Assembly (NCBI GenBank): GCA_003008705.1
Contig: PDUO01000085.1
Span: 67,779 to 131,778 of the forward strand
From: Pezicula radicicola
Lineage: Eukaryota > Ascomycota > Leotiomycetes > Helotiales > Dermateaceae
DNA length: 64,000 nucleotides
Direction of reading: 5' to 3'
The first letter of the stretch is position 1. Every line of letters starts with the position of its first letter. The notes under the pieces are model-generated. The model saw only the letters and a program-made list of their open reading frames with translations, made no database searches and was not told the origin of the DNA. A program made the position numbers and the translations under genes. This document shows positions 1 through 10,200 of the stretch, one piece after another.

Positions 1-157
1 TACAATGCAAGTATAGCCTCCAAAGCTTTCTCCGATGCGGCAGAGAATATAAAAGGGGTGAATTGAGTGATGGTTCTTAAAGGCCGTTTTTCTTTAGGTA
101 CAAGAAAATTCTCGAGGATAACATGGGCATTCGTGCCTCCAAACCCGAAGCTATCAG
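1..157 (-). pseudogene. Polyketide synthase ketosynthase-domain fragment
   Basis: The reverse strand is open from about 157 to the window edge and reads through the conserved C-terminal ketosynthase signature SFGFGGTNAHVILE, followed by a KS-AT linker-like stretch with FSAASEKALEA. In fungal iterative type I PKSs this motif carries the second active-site histidine of the KS domain. Homology stops abruptly near 157, and the sequence to the right contains no upstream KS motifs such as the active-site cysteine block. The gene is therefore truncated on its 5' side. Whether it is intact to the left cannot be seen. It could be the relic of a biosynthetic gene cut by a rearrangement. Confidence 0.75.
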
Positions 158-521
158 TCTAGTACTATAAGCTCCCCGCATGCCCTAGTAACTACTATAG
201 GGATAACTGTGAGTATGTTGCTATGTCTGTAGAGGAGTAGTTACTTTCAACTACTAACTATAATCATCTATACCTTAAATCACTCCTAAAGTGAATCCAC
301 GAAGTGCATCCGAATATTGTCAGTATGTGCCGGGTATTAGAACCAGTTGCCGGGAGCTTGGTCAGAAACCATCAACTTAGAAGTGATAATGATTGGGATA
401 CTATCTCTAAAGAACTCGGACAGTATCTCTAGCCACCTACTTGACACATTGAACGAGTTCTTCACTTTTGGGAGTAATGTTTGATGAATCTTTGTATACT
501 AAACGTAAAACATTTGGATAA
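158..521. other. Intergenic, nothing recognised
   Basis: This stretch between the PKS fragment and the mariner element has many stops in all frames and no motif I recognise. It lies outside the transposon's terminal repeats, so it is probably degraded host sequence. Confidence 0.5.
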
Positions 522-523
522 TA

Positions 524-1889
524 CAGTAACCGACAATTAGTAATAGGCGAAATATATCAAAACACGATTTTCTTCGATATAACTTTTTCTACCTACCAAC
601 AACAATACCCTTAAAATACCACCTATACGAACTCCCCTAACCCCTACTTCTAGTAATCGAAAGTATAGGCCTGAATTGAAACTATATCTATATAGGAGGA
701 TTATAGGTAAGTAGAATACTAGGAAATTATATACTAAAATCGAGGAGGAGTATAGGCTCTCGTAAGGGGCTATAGAGGGTACTATTAAGAACAACGAATT
801 TAGAACGGATAGAGCCTCCCTACCTTAACCTAGTTAACTAAGGATATACTCGGACTATAATAATCGAATAATACTACGGAATATTCGATTATACCTAAAA
901 CTTATATTTAAATAATATTAGGAAGAGACTAGACTAAAAATAAGTAACTTAACTATTAAGAATCTTTATTAGGTAAATAGGATATATTATTAGTATATAA
1001 AGAAGTACCCTAAACTTATAGAGGAAGTAGCTATAATAAGGTTTCTTTAGTACTACTACTAGGTATATTAGGATATTGAAAGGTAGAGGAAATATATATT
1101 TAGTAATAAGTATTTAGTAGAGTGGGGGTCTAGAAAATCGATTAAGTAGGTAATAGGTATCTTAGCCGATAAATAGAAGCTAGAGATAGTTATAATATAT
1201 AAAAAGGGAAAGGATATAAGGGTAATAGTCTAGGTAGTATTTTAGGGAACTAGGGAGAGGTCTAAGTTATATATAATAGACTATGATTTCGAATCAAAGA
1301 AGTAAGGGTACTTAGTAGTCTCCTACCTTAAAGTTCTTAAAGATTAAATACTTAAATACTACTATAATAGCCTTATATTTATATAGGATAATACCCCTAT
1401 ATATACTATATATACTATTAGGGATTAGTTCGAAGTAAACGGTATAGATATAATAGATTAGCCCCCTTACTCCCTAGACCTTAACCCTATTAAAAATACT
1501 TAGTAGGTACTTAAATATCTAGCTATAGAGATATTCCTAGAGGTTATAAAATTAATAAGGAAGATAGAGAATAATAGAAAGAATATTAAGGAAGCTTTAA
1601 AGGTAGTATAGGAGGCCTTACCTAACTCTCTTTTTAAGTTATTAATAGAGAGTATACCGAGGTAAGTTATAGCCTATATTAAGGTAAAGGGGTAGTATAC
1701 AAAGTATTAGACAAGGGATTTACTTTCTAAAAATTTAGGGTATTATATATATAGGTTAGAAGAGGTTGTATATAAATTTATATTATAATTAGGAGTATTT
1801 TGATGTTTTAGTAGGGTTTTCGAATAGTAGTATGATTTCTGAATTTCACTCACTAAATGGTTTAGTCTAATATTAATTGTCTAGTACTG
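524..1889 (+). mobile_element. Tc1/mariner-type DNA transposon, RIP-degraded
   Basis: The ends form imperfect terminal inverted repeats. The left end starts CAGTAACCGACAATTAG at 524. The reverse complement of the right end starts CAGTACTAGACAATTAA at 1889. The similarity continues about 28 bp, mostly broken by transitions. Both ends are flanked by TA (522-523 and 1890-1891), the standard Tc1/mariner target duplication. At 1.37 kb the length fits the family. The interior is AT-rich and carries a dead transposase, so the copy is non-autonomous. Confidence 0.85.
780..1770 (+). pseudogene. Tc1/mariner DDE transposase, dead
   Basis: Reading the plus strand through stop codons gives a recognisable Tc1-like DDE transposase. 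There is a block with FSNKYLVEWGS and W.FWGT-like residues near 1100-1250. A degenerate second-aspartate motif (D-N-T-P-I-Y) lies near 1387. The hallmark PPYS-LDLNPI motif with the last acidic residue lies near 1460-1500. Many TAG and TAA codons interrupt the frame, and acidic and tryptophan codons are altered in the C-to-T or G-to-A direction expected of RIP. The N-terminal helix-turn-helix part is too degraded to place a start. Confidence 0.8.
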
Positions 1890-1891
1890 TA

Positions 1892-4127
1892 GAATGAATC
1901 CGCAGATGGTTTAAGAGTGGATTACCAAGTCTAGAAGGCTGATAATGATCGAGCAGCCGAAAGGCAGTAACTCCTAAGAAGGATTTTCACCTGAGCCGCG
2001 ATCGCTCACTTCAGGAGTCTCTTGGCCATAACTTCGACCCCAAATCTATCCCCTTCCTGACAATGTTGCTATAATCCCGAGTGTCCAGTTGATCACTCCC
2101 CCCCCACCATCTTGTATTACTGTATCTTCTTCGCACCTTCGCTCGCTTCTCTCGGCTACCCGGCCGAGTATTTGTTTGGTGGGGGGGTAGGTTTTCGGGC
2201 AGGGTGAATGCGAGCAGCGTGGTGTTCGTGAGGTATTTCGTGTAGGAAGGTTTAACGGAGGTAGCCGAGTATAGAGGCTTCGCACCGTTTGATGGCAGGC
2301 GTGGAGGAAGGTATGTCGGATTGGCATCCTTTGGGTTGTTGAGGTAGTTGGGAGACTAGCTCGGGATGAATCGGCGACGAGCGGGATGATAAGAATCAGC
2401 CGCTTGGAGAAGAAAACAACGTACATGGAGTGGTAGTGCTGGCAAAATTGGATCATCAGGCAAGTACCATATGTCCGCAATCGGTCTAATTTCGTATTGT
2501 CCAGGCAGTAAAGCATTTCGAATCTCAGTATCTGTCATCCTTAAGACTTCCCTCTGATAGTGGATTCTTTCCTCCATAGTAACACTGTAGGGGTAGTGAT
2601 TTCGCTGAGAAGTAATATACTTACCCCGCCTGAATCAAAAAGGCTCTGCATCTCCATCCATACGTTGTATATTTGGCCAGAGCGCAAGGTATACATCAGT
2701 ATTATTCGTGTCCGAATATCAAGCCCTATATAAGTCTTCGCATGAAGTAGCCTAAGGGTTTCCTCTTGTAGTGTTCTGCTTCAAGTTATGCCATATATAC
2801 ATACATTTATTCACTAATTCCCAATCATCTCCTATAATAATCACGCCCTTGTTAGTCTCTTTCAGATTTTTTAATAGATAGTGCTTAGGGACTTGACTTA
2901 TAGCTATCGCCCTAGAATATCAGTAAATATAGGGCTATCCAACTTGTACAATATATATCCATGGTTTTAATTGTAATATAGACTGTTGAACCCACTTCCT
3001 CTGCCAGGGTTGAAGCCTTTAGCTTAAGCATTCTACTTCTTTTAGCCATAGGGAGTGGCTACAATCTAGCAGTTAGTCGAGGACTTCACGTAATCAGGTC
3101 CCAGCTCTCACCATCAGTCCTTCTCCAGCCTGTCCTGCCTTGATAACTCGAACTGCATAAACAAAACCGAGAGCTTTGTAGAAGATTGTGATCTAGGGAA
3201 GAGACATCTGAAGACGAACTATTTGAGGGAAACGAGCTATCAGAAAGTGAGGCTGCAGGGAATTCTGACCAAGCAGGGTCTCCACTAAGCCTAAGAGAGA
3301 CGCCTCCAACTATGACACCAATAGTCTTCTTGGTGAGACCCTCATTCTTAAAGCCGTATGAATCGACTACCCGATTAAAGACCGTTTAGTCTCGTTACTA
3401 GTTGAGTTTAAGCTTACCTAGCAGAAATGGGCGCTCAAGTTCACGGTAGACGAGGAAGTTACCTAAATCAGCTGGGACTCCACTAGACACAATCAGTCCA
3501 TTGATTAATACCGGAGAAGTACTCTTCGTAGATAAAGACATTTCCAGACTTTATCAAGCCCGCATACTCATGGCCGTACAGGCGACGGGCGATATAGTCC
3601 AGGTAGCCAGAGAGACAAGCTTCGAAGAGGATGAGAGTATCTTAAGAGGAGGAGGTAATATAGCCGAAGCAAAAGTTTGGCTCTGCTTAAATCTACTCTA
3701 TCATTACTTAAATCTACTCTAGGGCAAGATGAGCTGGGCACCGATCCGACATTACTCCTTATAGTAATTAGTACTGTAAATAATGCAGCGCGACAGTCCT
3801 GACTATAATTAACCTCATCGTCGCCTCTACCTCGCCGTAGCCCCTATTCTATATATTATATATCTTCAATATAACTTCATTCACAGCTATATTTCCTAGC
3901 CAAGAGTTCCTCAGCACCGACACCATGTATAAGACCTTGTAGGCCTTTACGAAGGCCTATAAGTTTACTATATTAGTTCGAAGTTCTCCTAGATATTTTC
4001 AAATTATCTAATTTATATTTATATCACTACAAGCTATTCCTAGCTACACTATCTTAAACTTGATAAATTGTAAATGTATAATTACTAGATAATAATACAA
4101 CGTTAATCAAAGACAACAAATCCCTCT
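1892..4127. other. Unassigned region with short orphan ORFs
   Basis: About 2.2 kb without a gene I can name. The minus strand at 2356-2577 encodes 73 residues that look protein-like (several Pro, Leu and Trp blocks), and an overlapping frame at 2046-2516 is also open. These may be pieces of one frameshifted gene, but I do not recognise the family. The plus-strand ORF at 3501-3722 is likewise unrecognised. From about 3840 the sequence becomes AT-rich. Confidence 0.4.
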
Positions 4128-4754
4128 CTATAATATAGCTATAAGACCTAAGACGCCAACAACACCTATAACACTTCCAGAAATAGCTCTGGTAATACAA
4201 GGGGCGGTACCAGGTAAGCCGGTAGTAGTCGAGCTCAATCCACTAGTTGTTCCACTGCCTGTTATAGTAGTATTTGTGTTTGTAGCAACCCTTGTACCAG
4301 TGCAGACTGGAATGTTTGTATATGTTCCCAGCCCTAAGGAGTGCTTAGAGGCCCAGCTTGATACTTCGCTCCCATAGCTGCTTAAAGCACTCTTTACATT
4401 TCCAGGCAGGCTACTGTACTAGGCGGCGGCGGTGGGGTCGCAGGCAAATTCCGATGCCGTAAGAGCGGATGCGGGGATAGCGGCGATGAGGATAGATTGG
4501 ACAGATGCTAGGAGGGTTGGGAGATCAGAGAGTGCGCTACTATTACCGGTTACAGTGTCAAGTTTAGAGCTCAAGCTTGTGGTGTCGAAGGTGGGGGTTG
4601 CGGATGAGCTGCCGAGCGTTACTGTTCCTCCTCCACTTCCGTCACAAACCTCGCCGTCTGGACAGCAACCATTCGCAGCACAGGATTCGCCATTTGGGCA
4701 ATAAGTTGAGGAGCCGTCATTGTAGCAGACGGCGTCGATTGACTTCGTTGTCAC
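4128..4754 (-). pseudogene. Cysteine-rich GPI-anchored surface protein, one nonsense codon
   Basis: The minus-strand frame begins with a compact cysteine-rich module (residues spaced as C..C..C..CC....C, including NGCCPDGEVC). A Ser/Thr-rich middle follows, then a Gly/Ser/Thr linker and a hydrophobic C-terminus (ISGSVIGVVGVLGLIAIL) typical of a GPI-attachment signal. A single TAG at 4419-4421 divides the frame into two in-phase halves (97 codons downstream). The sequence fits a CAG-to-TAG change. The true 5' end, which should encode a signal peptide, is not resolved: the visible frame opens on GTG, and an intron ending near 4762 is possible. The product would have been a cell-wall or plasma-membrane surface protein; no function is inferable. 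Confidence 0.6.
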
Positions 4755-5158
4755 ATTGTCTGAACCCCTTCCCTCCTTAAAGCAAAAATGGCATCGATGA
4801 CTTATAGTTCCCCGACTTGGGGCGGCGCTTCTATCAACAATCAGTCAAAGTGCACGACTGGTGTGAATGGCTTACTTTTGGTACCGAGCGTTGCCGCCCA
4901 ACCTTTTGGATGTTTCGGTTTCCTTAACGCGGGGCCATATCGACTGGAAGGAGGAGGAGTAACAAGTGGGTTTATATCGCCGCTGGGGTTAGTAGACGGA
5001 GGTGAGCTGAATGAACTACACTTAGAAGCCGGTGACCACTTAGGAGAGCTGGCTGTTCGTGTAGGTTAGCTACTACTGCCAAGCAATAGAAAATTTAATT
5101 TAAATTTATTAAATAGGATCGGAAAAGAGATGATTCGAACATCTTCGGCAGGATAGTT

Positions 5159-6515
5159 TCACATCTCAGACACTATCTTAGCTGCCTTCTCGCTCTTCTG
5201 CGGCCAGTAGATAATCCAGCCTAATGCCATACTTATTTCCCTTGTACCGAGCCTCCAGAACGCGATTTCCTCTGCGTCTTCCTTGCGGACACGCAATGAT
5301 CCTGAAAGAAGATATTGAGTAGCGCGGTGCCAAGGAGGTGGTACTTCTCCTCGATCTACCTTAGTACTTTGGACACGCTTCGATCTTAGATCGTCTTGTG
5401 CTCTTTGGCGTGGATGCCGAGGGCAGCTGGCGAGCGGGGGATGCTGGCGGCGACAAGGTTCTGGATGCTACCAAGGAGACCAATGCTCATTAAATCTGGA
5501 TCGCCGCGTATTGTATCAGCGAGGTAGAAGTCTATACTTGAATGAATTTAGGGGGTCTTAGCGGTAAGAATTGAAACTTACACCACGTCTTCTGCTTCAT
5601 GGCTGCCACAGTAATGAGAAGCAGAATCCAAAGCACGGCTATGAAGGAATTTGCGAGCCTTGTCTTCCGCAGAATGACAATGGCACTCCGCGAGCTGTTT
5701 CCCTCGGTGATGGCGACCGTCTGGCCACCCTCCTTGGGACAACTCCATTTCTCCCTCCACCACTGTGGGAGGGAGCCGCTGATCACGGCGAATAGGTTGC
5801 CCGCAGCGGTGACGAGGAATATGTTCCACTGACCATTGACACCCCAGGGAATGGCTGCAATTCCTAGCTGAACGGCAATGACGAAGAACACCCATGAACC
5901 ACACCCAGTCTAGTGCTGGAACGCCGTGTTCTTTGGGGTCCTTATTTTCGAGTTCAAACACGGTGACACGAAGCCCTTCGAAGGCCTGTTTCTGTACATC
6001 TCCCTTTCGGTCCCTGCTGCTCGTTGTCGCCGTCGCCGGGTGGAATATGCGGCTGCTCATCTTTCATCACGTTGTCGAGGAGGTCGTTGAAGTCACGCCA
6101 CACGCGGCCTAGTATCCAGTTTCTAGTCTGCCGGCTGTGGCCGCTGTTGGGGTCAATCACCAGGAGTGTCGATTCAGAATCCGGTATTAGGTGTCCATCT
6201 GATCTGTACACCTGCACGCATGGTTACAAGAAGCCCATAGATCATAAGAAGAAGGCTGAAGCCAGCTAAGAGGAAGAAGGGCGCACCTCCGAAACTAGAG
6301 AGCAGGGCAGCCGGAGCATAGCCTACCCAGCCAAAGGAAAAGGCCACCGGCGAGCTGTGCGATGGCGCTCTTGATGATGTCCGGCCCGACGAGCAGCAGA
6401 GCAGAAAGAATTTCGTTGGGATTAGGCTACCACGGGTATTGGGGTCGTAGTCGGAATGTCAGCCTCTCGGCCGAATAGCTGCGCTGAGGGCGAAGACGCC
6501 AGCCAGGATAGCCAT
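5159..6515 (-). pseudogene. Fungal multi-pass membrane protein of unknown function, frameshifted
   Basis: At least five minus-strand segments in different frames line up as one protein. The order is: an N-terminal hydrophobic start (MAILAGVFALSAAI) at 6515; NEILSALLLVGPDIIKSAI; FGWVGYAPAALLSSFG; WILGRVWRDF (about 6110); DWVWFMG / QLGIAAIPWGVNGQWNIF (about 5800-5900); SLPQWWREKWSCPK; and a C-terminal cytosolic part ending SEKAAKIVSEM at 5159. I recognise this as a widespread fungal family of uncharacterised membrane proteins, from memory of conserved wording rather than a search. There is a stop after the first segment, and at least four frame changes cannot all be introns. I call it a pseudogene. 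Exact indel sites are not all resolved. Confidence 0.6.
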
Positions 6516-6825
6516 ATCGGTGCCATTTTAGGACTGCGTTGCTGCTCTTCGTCCCGTAGCTCAAGCAATGCCGAAAGGAAATACAGGTGGGAGGTTGTCG
6601 TGGCTCAGCTTTGGTTCGTGGGCAAAAGCAACCGCAGGCAGTGACAGGGGCTGCCTAAGTTGTATGGACATGTGCCACCACACGGTAGCTTCTCCCTCTA
6701 TCTTCTCTATCCACTTAGGGTTGAGGTTTTAATGCAGGAATCGGACCATGGCTTGAAGCTGAGCTATGTGTGGCTTTCTCGGACCTCGACTGATATCCCA
6801 ATTACAGGACAGAAGCAGCCAGGCG

Positions 6826-6908
6826 CAGTGTGATCAATAAGCCAATCAGTCAGTTATCAGCCATCTAACTAGCTAGATTATCAGTCGGCTGACTTATTGA
6901 TTACCCTG
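6826..6908. mobile_element. 83-bp hAT-type MITE with 8-bp target duplication
   Basis: A short fold-back element. The left end begins CAGTGTGATCAATAAG at 6826. The reverse complement of the right end begins CAGGGTAATCAATAAG at 6908 (14 of 16 identical). The element is flanked on both sides by a perfect direct repeat GCCAGGCG (6818-6825 and 6909-6916). CAG-type ends plus an 8-bp target duplication are the classic hAT signature. It has no coding capacity. The perfect duplication suggests a relatively recent insertion. Confidence 0.8.
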
Positions 6909-7254
6909 GCCAGGCGCTACTTTTCCTCTATCATTGGTCTGCGGGCTGCAACACCTTGCATAGCAATTGCCGTTATGGGCAAGGATTTTGGACCGCAGAG
7001 CCTTTTAGCTCCTCAACTAAGGGATGACTTTATAAGAATCCGAGTTTGTTAACGCTGGCTAGGTTACATCCTTAATACTGCCTTGTACCTGCAGCTACCT
7101 GCCTTATGTTTTGCGTGTCTCTACGCGGGCCGTACCATTGCGACTAATCTAGGTACTGCTACTTCTTCCGACAAGATGCCACATCTGTCCTTCCCTAAGG
7201 AAGCATAGAGACCATCGCGAGTTTGCCGGCATACTTCGACTCAGTGGGATATAT

Positions 7255-10200
7255 ATGGAGTTGGACATGGTCTCTAGTATCGAATTTAGGCGCTTGAAAT
7301 CAAGTACAGGTTCAGGTGTTACCGTGAATGGAGCATCGATGGCTACCGATGTTAATAATAGTAATATATTGGACGTAGTCGGACGGGCTAAAGCCTTTAG
7401 GCTCTACTTACGACGTATCTAGGCCGTCGCTGCAAGCCTCCTAGGCAGAGTAAACAGCTTGCCGACTCTTATCCTAGCACCTAACATGTACCGGGCTCCC
7501 AGTTATAACAGGTAGCATTACAAGTATAAGCAATGCACTTTTGATTTCTGCGAGCACTCAAGGATCGATTTTACATCTGTAGCACAGTATTATGAGAATT
7601 GTAAAGTGGACTGCGGGTATCTTATTTTCCCCTTGTAGCTGTTAGATGAACGAGTGGTAAAAGGGGAATACACGGCCTGGAAGTTGGACGATCCATCTTT
7701 AATCGGTACCTTACAACTATACATGGCGGTATTATATGTATAAGCCGACGGCACGGGCACAGGAATATAGGGGCCGGGAAAAGTGAACAAGTGTTTTTAT
7801 AGGTTTCTTTGCGACATTGCCCGGAAGTTTCAGTGCGAGGGATGCTGGTGGGACACGATTAGTATCCCCCTCAACGACAAGGCTCGCGGCAAAGTACTTA
7901 ACAACATGTACAACAACTATACTGATACAAGGATTATATTGGTCTACGATTTGTACCTTCGCAAATGGGAATAGGTCGATGCTGAGACTACTTGCTTCGC
8001 CATCGTCATGTCACTGTGGTATAGCAGAGGATGGACGGCTTTGGAATTGGCTAAATCGCACAAAGTCAAGATCTTGTTTAAGGCGAGAAACGATGAATAC
8101 GTAATTAAAGACCTCGACATCGATATACTTACTGAAATTCACCACTCTAGTCGTTATCACACTACTATAGAATCTATCCATAAACTGAGGAGTGCCAGCA
8201 TACAAAGTTCCAGCGACCTTCTGGCCATTCTAGGTCCCCGCGACACCTCGAAACCGCGAGACGTACCTATCATCTCGGGGCCTCTAGCAGGGGTGGATGT
8301 GTCCGGAGGGCTGTCACAACAAGAGATCTACCAACGAATCCTACGCAAGCTGGGAAAGGTCGCCCAAGGGCACCTCTTCCACAACTCAGCAACTATATCA
8401 GCGCCAGGGTTTAGCTGGTACCCAACCAACATCTTGGACATGCCCGTGGCCAAAAGCAATTCTATACTACTAGAACTTCGAGAGAATGGCGACCTCGAAG
8501 GAGACTAGAGAGTATACACGATTGAGAGCATCAAGGTGAATGACTTCATCTGGGAAGGCACCCCCTCACGCAAGTGTCCCTTAAATCAGCCTTGAAAGAC
8601 GAAAACAAGGAAAAGCATCTCCTCTTGGTTGAAAAGGAGCGCTCTAGGAACAGTACTTTGCTCGTCAAGCCCATGAAAAATGAGGTGGAGACGACGAAAG
8701 TGCTTTGTTGCCATTTCATCGGACCAGTCTACTTCCGCTCAGCTCTTGGCGGAAGCAACGAGGATAAGAAATATCGGGAAACAAAAGTTAGGATAGGTAG
8801 CACTAAGAGAATGCAAGAGCTTACAGAGGAAGCATAGGAATACGTGTACTCGATAGTCGAGAAAAACAAGGCAACGGAGAAAGCTGCCTCCCTGGAAGAT
8901 ACAGCAGCAATCGGCCCCGGAACGCTAAGTTCTAAATCGTAGCCTTCGTTTGATGAAGACGATCCTATTAATATAGACTCTAGAGACTAGAAGGCACTCT
9001 TGTGCTTGGAAAAGGACGTATCTAAATTGCTGTTTAACGAATCCCGGATGCTTCGGATTTCCAAGGACTCGGATTCCAAGCCACTAGAGGAAATGGTACT
9101 GTACTTTGTGGGCCCTAATCCCACCACGCTATCCTAAGTATTTTTCTACGGAAATCAAGACATTATCTTATCCGTCTAAACCTAGGTCAACTAGGATTCG
9201 AAATTCGACACAGGGGACATAATAAACATGCTTAGCATAACCCCAATCCGTCCGGACAGACCCCATTACATTTGGCCGTGGAGTGCGAGTATGGGGATAT
9301 TGTTAAGAAGCTGCTAACAAACAAAACAAATCCCGCAAATACGGACGCAGTGAATATAAAAGAGCGAAGGTAAACCACACTTCACATAGCTGCTAAGAAA
9401 GGTAACGACCAGATTGCCGAGTTCTTGCTTTTGGTAGAAAAGAGCGAAAAGTTGTTAGACGCCTAGGAAGATACAATGGGATAGACGGCATTATATTTAG
9501 CCGCCGAGAATGGATATAACAATATAGTAAACCATCTTATTAACCGAGGCGCGGATCTAAACGTTTGAGAGTCGGAAAACTAGATAGCACTATATTACGG
9601 GGCCAACAAAGGTTACAATAGCATTGTAACTGCTCTTCTTAAGCGCGCCGTAAATACCGACAACTAGAAGACAGCGATATCCTCAAATTCGACAGCCGCT
9701 GGTGGTGATGAGAAGACTAGCGACAAGACTAATTAGGGAGACTAACAAAAAGTCGGACGGGGAGACGAACAAGAAGACCACTGTAGATACTGACAGGAAG
9801 AGTGACGAGAAGACAACACGTCTTAAGCTTAGGAAGAAGGCGAAGCCTAATATCTCGAATATTAAGGGGTAGACAGCGCTATATTTGGCAGCACGGAAAG
9901 GCCATAAACCTGTCATGAACATCCTCATCGACTACGGTGCAAAAGTATATACTGCGGACAAAAGTAAATAAACACCCTTACTACTAGTATCCAAAAATGG
10001 GCACAGCGAAATTGTGAAGACACTGCTTAAGACGGACCGTGACAGCTTCGAACAGCTAGAACTTAACAAAGGCCTGCTATTGGCTGCTACAGGGAAGTAT
10101 TGGAAAACTGCCATCAAGCTTCACGAGGGCGGGGCTAAGTCAGGGGATTAAGATTCCGAAAGAAAGACAGCCCTGCATCGGACCATTGACGCCAAAGATG

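Noticed and set aside
2046..2516. 156-codon minus-strand ORF
   Set aside because: Could be part of a frameshifted gene with the overlapping 2356-2577 frame, but no family could be recognised, so it is mentioned only within the unassigned region.
4788..5069. 93-codon plus-strand open frame opposite the surface-protein promoter
   Set aside because: No family features, no intron signals; likely a chance frame.
7590..7790. Minus-strand ORF of 66 codons
   Set aside because: Antisense shadow of the HET domain, which is supported by motifs on the plus strand.
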